Assembly: GCA_945883435.1 (NCBI GenBank)
Contig: CAMCXK010000013.1
Location: 1-48,991, forward strand
Source: Chthoniobacter flavus
GTDB taxonomy: Bacteria; Verrucomicrobiota; Verrucomicrobiia; Chthoniobacterales; Terrimicrobiaceae
Length of the DNA: 48,991 nucleotides
Reading direction: 5' to 3'
Below, piece by piece: positions 39,935 to 47,719 of this stretch; positions within the stretch are counted from its first letter, which is position 1; each line of letters opens with the position of its first letter. The translations under genes were made by a program, and so were the position numbers. Under the pieces are notes generated by a model. The model had not been told where the DNA came from. It did no database searches and saw only the letters and a program-made list of their open reading frames with translations.

Positions 39935-42241
39935 TTGAAATCGATCGCTTACATTTCGGTGGCTCTATCGTTGGTTTTCAGCGGTTCATCGGCATTCTCC
40001 CAACCGGTGGTGCGCTGCCATTCGAATCTCGGGGAATTCGACCTTTTTTTGCTGGACTCGGAAAAGCCCGCAACGGTTGCTAATTTTCTCGGCTACATCG
40101 AGCGGGGAGGATTCACAAATTCGATTATTCACCGCAGTGTGCCTGGTTTTGTGTTTCAGGGCGGAGGATTTCAGCTTTCGGGAAACAGCCTCTCGGCCGT
40201 CAAGACTGTCGAGTCCGTGGTCAATGAACCCGGGATTTCCAATCTCCGGGGCACCGTCGCCATGGCCAAACTGGGGGGGGATCCCAACAGCGCCACCAGC
40301 CAGTGGTTCGTAAACCTGGCCGACAATTCCGCCAATCTGGACGCGCAAAATGGAGGGTTTACGGTTTTTGGAAGGGTGTTGGGAAACGGGATGGACACCG
40401 TGGATGCGATCGCCCGCCTGGGCACTTACGATGCGCGGGCGATTCTCGGCGATGCCTTTGGCGATCTTCCGTTGCGCGCGGCGTCGTTAACGGTGGAAAA
40501 TTTGGTATTGTTTCCCCGGGTCAGGCTTTTGGCCGATGACACGGTTGTTGAGGAGTTTGATTTCGCCGATGGATGGAACGGCTTTGGCGCGGACTTCGCC
40601 GATTTGCCGGCCGGTTACGATCCCGCGCAATACGATCTGGTGGCGGAGCCGCGCCCGCTTCCGGAAAACCTCGGTGGTGGCAATGCCTTGTTTCTTTCGG
40701 GGGTGAACCGGGACGATGACCTGTGGATTTTTGTGAAGCGCCAGATCACCGGGCTCAAAGCCGACACGGTTTACCGGATGACGATGGACTTGGAGTTCGC
40801 CTCGAGTGTTCCAGCCGGGCTGGTTGGTGCCGGCGGGGCCCCGGCCGAAAGTGTGTTTGTGAAATGCGGCGCTTCCACAGACGAGCCTCTTGTGGTGGTG
40901 GACTCCAGCGGGTGGCTTCGAATGAGCATTGACAAAGGCCAACAATCCCAGAGCGGGAAGGATGCGCTGGTCGTCGGAGACATCGCCAAAATCGGCCTTG
41001 ATGACGGAACCTATGCGTCCGTGCGCCGGAGCAACCGTGCGTTTGACCAGGAGGTGTCAACGGATGCGGCCGGCAATGCGTGGATTTTTTGGGGAATTGA
41101 TTCCGGATACGAAGGGGCGACCTCGCTTTTCCTCAGGAATGCGACGGTGATACTCTCGCCCGATCGGCCGGTTGCCGACGAATTCCTTGCCGTTCCGGGA
41201 AGCTACGCTGGTGTCTTCGAGTCCGGCGACGCGCGGGGGATTTTGACAATTCAAATCGGCAAAAACGGGGCATGGACCGGTTCGGCTGTCATCAATGGGG
41301 CTCGAACGCGACTGCAAGGTCTTTTTGCGGAAGACGGCACCTCGTCGATCCCCTGGAAGGGGCTTTCGGGAAGCCTTTTTCTGAAGGCCGAAAGCAGTGG
41401 CCTGCTCGATGGAAAACGGGATGCGGGAGACAAGACGCGCGTCGTGGCCAGACTGCCGATCTTGGGTGGAACGGATGTGTTGCTACTTCCAACGGCGGAG
41501 TCAGGCGCTTTTGGCACATTGGCGACCCGTTCTGTCAACGTGTTGCTGCAAAGCCAAGGCGGCTCAGGGATTCTCTTCGGGCATGGCTTTGCAAGAGCCA
41601 CGATCGGCCGTGACGGCACGGTCAAGTGGTCGGGTCGTCTTGCAGATGGATCCCCTCTCGCCGGAAGTTCGCGCATTACTGAAGATTGGTCCGGTGGTTT
41701 GTCTCTACCTGTCTCGCTCGGCATTGGCCCGACGAAGGGACTTTTGCAAGGGTCGATGGTTGTGGTTCCACCTATGGATTCCAGCACCCCGGAATCCCAC
41801 TTTTTCAGCCAGGATCCGTTGTCCTGGGTTCGCCCGCCGAATGCCAAGGGCAAGTCGCACCAAGGCGGGTTTCTTGAGAAACTGGTCGCGACCGGGCGCG
41901 TTTGGCGCTGGGCGCGCGGCACCAGCGCGCTCGGCGGGAATATCACCTGTGACTTGCGCCTGACCCGCGGCGATGGAACCTCGTGGCCCGATCTTCAAGC
42001 TTCTTGGACTGCCGACAACAAGCCCGCCTGGAGCATGGCCCCGACGGGTTTTGAGTTCCGTTGCAATCCCGCCACCGGTGCCGTATCCGGAAAAATGCCG
42101 CTCGAGAGACGCAAAAAGTCCGCTTATCAAGGACTCCTGTTTCCTGCTCCCACGGCCCTTGCGGATGGAGATCTGTTTCATGGCGGAGGGTTTGTTTCCG
42201 GGGACAATTCCTCCGGGGTTTTCGAGATTTTCTCCCGCTAA
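39935..42241 (+). CDS. Secreted cyclophilin-type peptidyl-prolyl isomerase with large C-terminal extension
   Basis: The 768-residue protein starts at a TTG (the ATG 13 bases upstream is out of frame) with a signal peptide (KSIAYISVALSLVFSGSSAF). A cyclophilin domain spans about 25-190: SIIHRSVPGFVFQGGGF, LRGTVAMAKLGG, SATSQWFVNLADNSANLD, GGFTVFGRVLGNGMDTVDAI. The remaining 570 residues form repeated beta-rich modules (SYAGVFESGDARGILTIQIG; FARATIGRDGTVKWSGRLAD) of unknown function that I associate with exported verrucomicrobial proteins. It may act on cell-surface or exported proteins. It is monocistronic, divergent from bamA and convergent with cysN. Confidence 0.85.
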   Translation: MKSIAYISVALSLVFSGSSAFSQPVVRCHSNLGEFDLFLLDSEKPATVANFLGYIERGGFTNSIIHRSVPGFVFQGGGFQLSGNSLSAVKTVESVVNEPGISNLRGTVAMAKLGGDPNSATSQWFVNLADNSANLDAQNGGFTVFGRVLGNGMDTVDAIARLGTYDARAILGDAFGDLPLRAASLTVENLVLFPRVRLLADDTVVEEFDFADGWNGFGADFADLPAGYDPAQYDLVAEPRPLPENLGGGNALFLSGVNRDDDLWIFVKRQITGLKADTVYRMTMDLEFASSVPAGLVGAGGAPAESVFVKCGASTDEPLVVVDSSGWLRMSIDKGQQSQSGKDALVVGDIAKIGLDDGTYASVRRSNRAFDQEVSTDAAGNAWIFWGIDSGYEGATSLFLRNATVILSPDRPVADEFLAVPGSYAGVFESGDARGILTIQIGKNGAWTGSAVINGARTRLQGLFAEDGTSSIPWKGLSGSLFLKAESSGLLDGKRDAGDKTRVVARLPILGGTDVLLLPTAESGAFGTLATRSVNVLLQSQGGSGILFGHGFARATIGRDGTVKWSGRLADGSPLAGSSRITEDWSGGLSLPVSLGIGPTKGLLQGSMVVVPPMDSSTPESHFFSQDPLSWVRPPNAKGKSHQGGFLEKLVATGRVWRWARGTSALGGNITCDLRLTRGDGTSWPDLQASWTADNKPAWSMAPTGFEFRCNPATGAVSGKMPLERRKKSAYQGLLFPAPTALADGDLFHGGGFVSGDNSSGVFEIFSR

Positions 42242-42413
42242 CACCGCGGCTTTGCCATCGGGATCGGCAAATGGTTCTCTGCAATACGGCCCCTCTACCA
42301 AGAGCTGAATTTTTGCAAGTCTCAGCTGGATATGGTCTTGTGACTGCTGAAAATCGCGGGCGGCAATGGCAATCCCCCAAAAGATTGTCCGGTTCCGCAG
42401 CGTGAACGAAAGC

Positions 42414-43661
42414 TCAGACGATCATGCCTGCGGCGACGGTTTCGTGGGTGCCGGGGTCGACAAGAATGAAGGACCCCGTGAGCCGGTTGCGGCGGTAGGA
42501 ATCCTGGAACACAGGATTGGCGGTGCGGATGGCAATGCGACCGATGTCGTTCATCCCCATCGCCGACACGCCTTCCTTCTTGTGAAGGGTCTCGATGTCG
42601 ACCTGGTAGCGGAGCTCTTGGACGATGGCCTTGGTTTCCTTCGTGGTGTGGCGAAGGATATATTTGCCGCGGGATTCCATCGGCTTCGATGAGAACCAGC
42701 AGACCATGGCTTCGATGTCCTGGGAGGATTGAGGCGGATTGTTTGATTTCACCAGCATGTCCCCGCGGGAGATGTCGATCTCGTCCTCGAGGGTCATGAC
42801 AACAGATTGGGGCGGGAAGGCCTCGTCGATCTCCTCGCCGCCGGGAAGGTGGATTTTTTTGATGCGTGAGTTGAAGCCGGAAGGGAGCACCGTGATGGCA
42901 TCTCCCGGCTTGAAGACGCCGCCGGCGATGCGACCGGCGTATCCGCGGAAGTCGTGGTGCTCCTGCGACAGCGGGCGGATGATCCACTGGACGGGAAACC
43001 GGGCGTCCACGTGGTTCGACGTGCCGCCGGTGTAGACGGTTTCGAGGTGGTAGAGCAACGACGGGCCTTGGAACCAGGGCATTTTGGAGGATTTGTCGAC
43101 CACATTGTCGCCATCGAGGGCGGACAGCGGAATCGGCGTGATGTCGGCGACATCGTCGAGTCGGGAGGCGAAGTCGTAGAAGCTGCCCACGATGTCTTGG
43201 AAAACCTGTTCACTGTAGTCGACAAGATCCATTTTGTTCACCGCGAGCACGAGGTGGCGGATGCGAAGAAGATTCGAGACGAACGCATGGCGCTTGGTTT
43301 GCTCGATGACTCCCTTGCGGGCATCCACGAGAATGATGGCCAGATCGGCAGTCGATGCGCCGGTGACCATGTTGCGTGTGTATTGGATGTGGCCCGGTGT
43401 GTCGGCGATGATGAATTTCCGGCGGGGGGTGGCGAAGTAGCGGTAGGCGACGTCGATGGTGATGCCTTGCTCGCGTTCCGCACGGAGGCCGTCGGTGAGA
43501 AGGGCGAGGTTGACGACCGCATCGCCGCGCCGGCGGGAGCTTTCCTCCACGGCGAGGAGTTGGTCCTCAAAAATGCTTTTGGAATCGTAGAGAAGACGGC
43601 CGATGAGGGTGGATTTGCCGTCATCGACGGAACCGGCGGTGGCGAAGCGAAGAAGGTCCAT
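42414..43661 (-). CDS. cysN: Sulfate adenylyltransferase subunit 1 (CysN), GTPase
   Basis: The 415-residue translation-factor-type GTPase has GSVDDGKSTLIGRLL (G1), GITIDVAYRYF, IIADTPGHIQYTRNM (G3), AVNKMDLVDYSEQVF (G4), then beta-barrel domains (RGYAGRIAGGVFKPGD; VSAMGMNDIGRIAIR). It is the regulatory subunit that drives CysD ATP sulfurylase. No APS-kinase domain is fused; a separate cysC lies upstream. The ATG at 43661 is chosen; the frame extends to 44195 only over cysD. It is 25 bases after cysD and last in the operon. Confidence 0.95.
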   Translation of the reverse strand: MDLLRFATAGSVDDGKSTLIGRLLYDSKSIFEDQLLAVEESSRRRGDAVVNLALLTDGLRAEREQGITIDVAYRYFATPRRKFIIADTPGHIQYTRNMVTGASTADLAIILVDARKGVIEQTKRHAFVSNLLRIRHLVLAVNKMDLVDYSEQVFQDIVGSFYDFASRLDDVADITPIPLSALDGDNVVDKSSKMPWFQGPSLLYHLETVYTGGTSNHVDARFPVQWIIRPLSQEHHDFRGYAGRIAGGVFKPGDAITVLPSGFNSRIKKIHLPGGEEIDEAFPPQSVVMTLEDEIDISRGDMLVKSNNPPQSSQDIEAMVCWFSSKPMESRGKYILRHTTKETKAIVQELRYQVDIETLHKKEGVSAMGMNDIGRIAIRTANPVFQDSYRRNRLTGSFILVDPGTHETVAAGMIV

Positions 43662-43686
43662 GGCGTTTGAAATCAGTGTGTGCGGA

Positions 43687-44592
43687 TCAGAAATACCCTT
43701 CCCGCTTGCGGTCTTCCATGGCGGTTTCGGAGCGTTTGTCGTCCGCGCGGGTGCCACGTTCGGTCTGGCGGGCGGCGGCCACTTCGGCAATGACCTCTTC
43801 GAGGGTGGCCGCCGGCGATTCCACAGCGCCCGTGCAGGTGATGTCGCCGATCGTGCGGAAGCGCACGGTTTTGCGCTCCGCCTTTTCGGTGTCCAGCATC
43901 GGAATGAATTCCGAAACGGCCAGAAGCGAGCCATTGCGGAAAAACACATCCCGCTCGTGCGAAAAGTAAAGCGACGGCAATTCGATACCCTCCCGCTGGA
44001 TATACATCCAGACGTCCATCTCGGTGAAATTGGAAAGCGGGAAGACGCGGAAATGCTCGCCCGGGTGGTATTTTCCGTTGAAGAGATTCCACAATTCGGG
44101 GCGTTGCTGTTTCGGGTCCCACTGGCCGAATTCATCACGGTGCGAGAAAAAGCGTTCCTTGGCGCGGGCCTTCTCCTCGTCGCGCCGGCCGCCACCGAGG
44201 CAGGCGTCGAATTTGCGGGCCTCGATGGTGTCGAGCAACGTGACGGTCTGAAGGCCGTTCCGCGAAGCGAAAGGTCCCTTCTCCTCTTTGACGCGTCCGG
44301 AGTCGATCGACTCCTGCACCGATCCGATCACGAGACGGGCGCCGAGTTTTTCCACAAACGCATCACGGTAATCGAGGGTCTCTTGAAAATTGTGCCCGGT
44401 GTCCACATGCAGGAGTGGAAAAGGGATGCGCGCCGGCCAGAAAGCTTTCGCCGCAAGGTGGGCCATGACGATCGAGTCCTTGCCGCCGGAAAAAAGCAGG
44501 GCGGGGTTTTGAAATTGTGCAGCGGTTTCGCGAAGGATGAAGATCGCCTCGGATTCCAGCTGGTCGAGATGGTCAAGATGGTAATGTGGCAT
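43687..44592 (-). CDS. cysD: Sulfate adenylyltransferase subunit 2 (CysD)
   Basis: The 301-residue PP-loop protein has LDQLESEAIFILRETAAQF, LLFSGGKDSIVMAHLA (PP-loop), LLHVDTGHNFQETLDYRD, GGGRRDEEKARAKERFFSHR, SNFTEMDVWMYI and RFRTIGDITCTGAVES. It activates sulfate to adenosine 5'-phosphosulfate (APS) with CysN. The ATG at 44592 is used; an extension to 44718 overlaps cysC. It is between cysC and cysN. Confidence 0.96.
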   Translation of the reverse strand: MPHYHLDHLDQLESEAIFILRETAAQFQNPALLFSGGKDSIVMAHLAAKAFWPARIPFPLLHVDTGHNFQETLDYRDAFVEKLGARLVIGSVQESIDSGRVKEEKGPFASRNGLQTVTLLDTIEARKFDACLGGGRRDEEKARAKERFFSHRDEFGQWDPKQQRPELWNLFNGKYHPGEHFRVFPLSNFTEMDVWMYIQREGIELPSLYFSHERDVFFRNGSLLAVSEFIPMLDTEKAERKTVRFRTIGDITCTGAVESPAATLEEVIAEVAAARQTERGTRADDKRSETAMEDRKREGYF

Positions 44593-44626
44593 GGATCGGG
44601 TCTCGGCCGGCGCTTCCCCGGCGTGC

Positions 44627-45250
44627 TCAGGCGGCGGGGGTTGGCCGCCCGTCGAGCGTGCGGTGCAGCTGCAGGAGTCGAGCCGCGCATTCTTCGGCGG
44701 AAGAAGTTTCCGTGTCAAGGATCACGCAGTTGCCAGCGGGAGCCTCAAAGGCGCTGTCCCGCCCCGTGAAGCTTGGCACGGCCCCGGCGCTGGCTTTTGC
44801 ATACAGCCCCTTGGGATCGCGGCGGGCGCACGTCTCGAAAGCGGCTTTCACATACACCTCGCAAAAATCGTCCCCGACGATCCGTCGGGCGGCATCGCGC
44901 AACGCCGCCCGGGGGGTGATGACCGAGACGATGACGAGGATCCCTGCCGACGCGAGCAATCGGGCGGTCTCGGCGACACGGCGGACGTTTTCCGCACGGT
45001 CCGCGTCGGAGAATCCGAGGTTCGCATTCAGCCCGGTGCGCAGGTTGTCGCCGTCGAGGATCACTGTGAAGCGCCCTTCCATGTGCAGGGTCCGCTCGAA
45101 AAGATTTGCGATGGTGGATTTTCCCGATCCCGAGAGCCCATAGAGCCAATACACGCGGCCCGCCTGTCCGAGAAGCCGTTCCTTGTCGGAGCGGGAGAGG
45201 AAGCGTTTGGTCTCGGGATGAATGTTGCGCGAGGCGGGATCGGAGCTCAC
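44627..45250 (-). CDS. cysC: Adenylyl-sulfate kinase (CysC)
   Basis: The 207-residue kinase starts at GTG (overlapping the DUF309 stop). It has WLYGLSGSGKSTIANLFE (Walker A), DGDNLRTGLNANLGFSDADR, VRRVAETARLLASAGILVI, FCEVYVKAAFETCARRDPKG and LYAKASAGAVPSFTG. It makes PAPS from APS. Because no cysH reductase is in the window, the PAPS could serve reductive assimilation or sulfation. It is first of the cys genes, after DUF309. Confidence 0.95.
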   Translation of the reverse strand: MSSDPASRNIHPETKRFLSRSDKERLLGQAGRVYWLYGLSGSGKSTIANLFERTLHMEGRFTVILDGDNLRTGLNANLGFSDADRAENVRRVAETARLLASAGILVIVSVITPRAALRDAARRIVGDDFCEVYVKAAFETCARRDPKGLYAKASAGAVPSFTGRDSAFEAPAGNCVILDTETSSAEECAARLLQLHRTLDGRPTPAA

Positions 45251-45777
45251 AGGGTGCAGGATGTCAGATTCCTCGCGATCGGGAAATCCGAATTCCCCGG
45301 CGCCAGATCGACGGGAAGCCGGGGCAGGCGCCCGGGCGACCAGGGATTCACGGTGAAATCCGAGGCGGCAATAGCCTCATGCCAGGCGAGGCACCTTGCG
45401 GCGACTTCGGCTGTTTCAAGACCGAAATGGCGGGCCGGGAACGATTGCAAGCGCGCGCGGGCCATCAGAAAAAGGCGGGCTGCGGGACGCAGGCGAAAAT
45501 GGTGCTTCGGGTGCGCCGGAAATTGATGGTGCTTCCTCAAATGAACGAAGGCGCCGGCGAGCTGGATCAGACCTTGGTAAAACCCGCGGTTGGCGTCGTC
45601 GCACGAAAGCCAGAGGTTTTCCAACACATCGTGGGCCTCGTAATAGTCGCCGGCGTGGAAACACGCGAAAAAACCCGCATAGCGGGGATCCACACCGGGA
45701 GGGGAATCGATGGAGAGCGACTCGACAAACGCGGTCACGCGCTCATGCTTGGGTGGTGTCGAAGGCGAGTGGTTCAT
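45247..45777 (-). CDS. DUF309-family protein
   Basis: The 176-residue protein has the DUF309 signature FFACFHAGDYYEAHDVLENLW and NRGFYQGLIQLAGAFVHLRK. The rest is polar with a Pro-rich C-terminus (NPWSPGRLPRLPVDLAPG). No function is established for the family. It is the first gene of the cys operon and its start region overlaps the 5' end of the divergent LMF1-like gene, so regulatory sequence must lie inside coding DNA. Confidence 0.8.
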   Translation of the reverse strand: MNHSPSTPPKHERVTAFVESLSIDSPPGVDPRYAGFFACFHAGDYYEAHDVLENLWLSCDDANRGFYQGLIQLAGAFVHLRKHHQFPAHPKHHFRLRPAARLFLMARARLQSFPARHFGLETAEVAARCLAWHEAIAASDFTVNPWSPGRLPRLPVDLAPGNSDFPIARNLTSCTL

Positions 45778-47579
45778 GCGATACGTCGGAAGGTGCGCCC
45801 GTTGTGATCTACGACGGGACCTGTGGATTTTGTTGCAAGTGGATCGAGCGTTGGAAAGACCTTACAGGCCCCGGAGTCGTTTACCGACCCTCCTCGGAAG
45901 CGGCTGCCGAATACCCGTCGATCGCTCCGGAGGAGTTTGAGAAATCGGTGCAACTCGTTCTGCCCGGCGGGCGGGTTCTTTCCGGTGCGGCGGCGGTTTT
46001 GGAAATCACCGCGCCTCACAGCCGGTTCGCCAGGTTGCTCCAGGCCGCCTCAAGTGGAATTCCCTTGCTGGGCGATGGCCTGGAGGCCGGATATGCCTTG
46101 GTCGCGCGGCACCGGACCCTTTTCTCAAAGTTGACCACTTGGTTTTATGGAGAGTCGGCCCGACGGTCCACCTTCGAGGTTTCAAACGGCCTTTTTTTAA
46201 GATTGCTCGCGGTCGTTTTTTTTCTCGCGATCTTGTCGTTCCGCCAGCAAGCGCCCGGATTGGTTGGAAGCGGCGGCATTCTTCCGATGGGCGAGTTTTT
46301 CTCCGCGGTGCGCGCGACTCCCGGAGCTTGGGCCCCGTCTCTTCTGGCCTGGAATCCCACCGATCCAATACTGCTCGGCTTGTGTGACGCCGGAATGGTG
46401 CTTGCGCTGGTGGCCTTGGCCGGCATCGCGCAACCGGTCTGCTTTTTCCTGCTGTGGGCGGTCTGGTTGTCCCTGGTCGTCGCCGGTCAGGATTTTCTCT
46501 CCTTCCAATGGGATGCCTTGCTCGTCGAAACCGGATTGCTGGCGCCCTTCCTGGCCCGGTGGCGTTGGTCGCCCCGGTGGCTTCGTGCGGATCCCCATCC
46601 CATGGCACGATTCGCAGCGGTGGGGCTTTTGTTCAAACTTCATTTTTCATCCGGCTGGGTGAAGCTTTTGAGCGGAGACCCGGCCTGGATCGGGTTGGAT
46701 GCGCTGGGATACCACTTTTTCACCCAGCCACTGCCCAATCCCCTGGCCTGGTTTGCGCACCATCTGCCCCCTGATCTTCTAAAAGTCGGGTGTCTGGGGA
46801 TGTTTGGCGTTGAGTTGGTCGCGCCTATTGGATTCTTCATGCCGCGCAGGATCCGGCATTTCTCGGCGGCGGCTGTCCTGGCACTGCAGGCCGGCATCGC
46901 ACTGACCGGAAACTTCGCGTTTTTCAACCTGCTCACAGCCGCCTTGGCGCTCTTGTTGATCGACGACCGGGCGTGGCGATTCGAATCCGCCGCGGTCCGC
47001 CGCCCGATTTCCCGGCGAGGTGTGGCGGTCCTTGCCTGCGGTTTGCTGGCCTGCCTGTCGTTTGTCCAAACGCTTCACACACTCGGCTTGCGCGGCCCTT
47101 GGGACCGGGTTTTGCAAATCCTCGCACCGCTGCGATCCTCGAATTCCTACGGACTCTTTGCGGTCATGACAAAGAGCCGGAGGGAACTCCAGATCGAAGG
47201 CAGCCGGGACGGTGTAAACTGGAGCTCTTATGAACTTTTCCACAAGCCCGGCGACGGCGCGCGCCAACCGTCTCTTGTCGCTCCGTTCCAGCCGCATCTC
47301 GACTGGCAGCTTTGGTTCGCGGCGCTTGGACGGTTTGAGTCGACTCCTTGGATGCACTCTCTGCTCGTTGGCTTGCTGAAGGGGCGTGCCGATGTGGTCC
47401 GGCTTTTCGAGTCGAATCCCTTCCCCCACGAACCGCCGCGCTGGGTGCGGGTGAGGGCGTTTGATTACCGCTTCGCCGATCCCCGTGAGAAAGCCCGCAG
47501 CGGGCATTGGTGGGTCAGGACGCCATTGCCCGATTATTGTCCGCCGGTTGCTTTACGGTCGGTATCGGGCAACCAATGA
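45756..47579 (+). CDS. DCC (thiol-disulfide oxidoreductase-like) domain fused to lipase-maturation-factor membrane domain
   Basis: The 607-residue protein begins with a DCC/DUF393 domain (VVIYDGTCGFCCKWIERW, with the Cys-x-x-Cys motif), then a polytopic LMF1-like membrane domain (LRLLAVVFFLAILSFRQQAP; AGQDFLSFQWDALLVETG; LFKLHFSSGWVKLLSGDP; LEVVAPIGF-type helix; LPNPLAWFAHHLPP), and a C-terminal soluble part with WSSYELFHKPGDG. LMF1 helps eukaryotic lipases fold; bacterial relatives with a redox DCC head occur but are uncharacterised. Start GTG 45756 is chosen; GTG 45753 or 45804 are also possible. Confidence 0.8.
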   Translation: MSKASGSCDTSEGAPVVIYDGTCGFCCKWIERWKDLTGPGVVYRPSSEAAAEYPSIAPEEFEKSVQLVLPGGRVLSGAAAVLEITAPHSRFARLLQAASSGIPLLGDGLEAGYALVARHRTLFSKLTTWFYGESARRSTFEVSNGLFLRLLAVVFFLAILSFRQQAPGLVGSGGILPMGEFFSAVRATPGAWAPSLLAWNPTDPILLGLCDAGMVLALVALAGIAQPVCFFLLWAVWLSLVVAGQDFLSFQWDALLVETGLLAPFLARWRWSPRWLRADPHPMARFAAVGLLFKLHFSSGWVKLLSGDPAWIGLDALGYHFFTQPLPNPLAWFAHHLPPDLLKVGCLGMFGVELVAPIGFFMPRRIRHFSAAAVLALQAGIALTGNFAFFNLLTAALALLLIDDRAWRFESAAVRRPISRRGVAVLACGLLACLSFVQTLHTLGLRGPWDRVLQILAPLRSSNSYGLFAVMTKSRRELQIEGSRDGVNWSSYELFHKPGDGARQPSLVAPFQPHLDWQLWFAALGRFESTPWMHSLLVGLLKGRADVVRLFESNPFPHEPPRWVRVRAFDYRFADPREKARSGHWWVRTPLPDYCPPVALRSVSGNQ

Positions 47580-47668
47580 TTGTTTGGGCGGCCCGCCCTG
47601 CCCGCAACAGTCCATGATTTCGGGTCGGTTTCCCTGTCTCTCGATCCGACTTCTGTTCGGAGAAAATC

Positions 47669-47702
47669 AAAAGCCGGCAACCCGTCAAGGTTGCCGGCTT
47701 TT
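47669..47702. terminator. Bidirectional Rho-independent terminator
   Basis: A 14-base perfect stem AAAAGCCGGCAACC / GGTTGCCGGCTTTT (47669-47682 and 47689-47702) has a 6-base loop CGTCAA. T-runs follow on the plus strand (TTTTCGTTT), and A-rich sequence on the other side (GAAAATCAAAA) gives T-runs for the minus strand. It lies between convergent genes ending at 47579 and 47720. It is the clearest terminator in the window. Confidence 0.9.
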
Positions 47703-47719
47703 CGTTTGCGCAACCAGTC

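Noticed and set aside
39922..39955. TTGACG followed 18 bases later by TTACAT as a promoter for the cyclophilin gene
   Set aside because: The -10 would fall inside the signal-peptide coding region, so it cannot drive the gene from its chosen start.
42251..42271. TTTGCC / GGCAAA hairpin downstream of the cyclophilin gene
   Set aside because: Only a 6-base stem with a 9-base loop and no T-run follows. It is too weak to call a terminator between the convergent genes.
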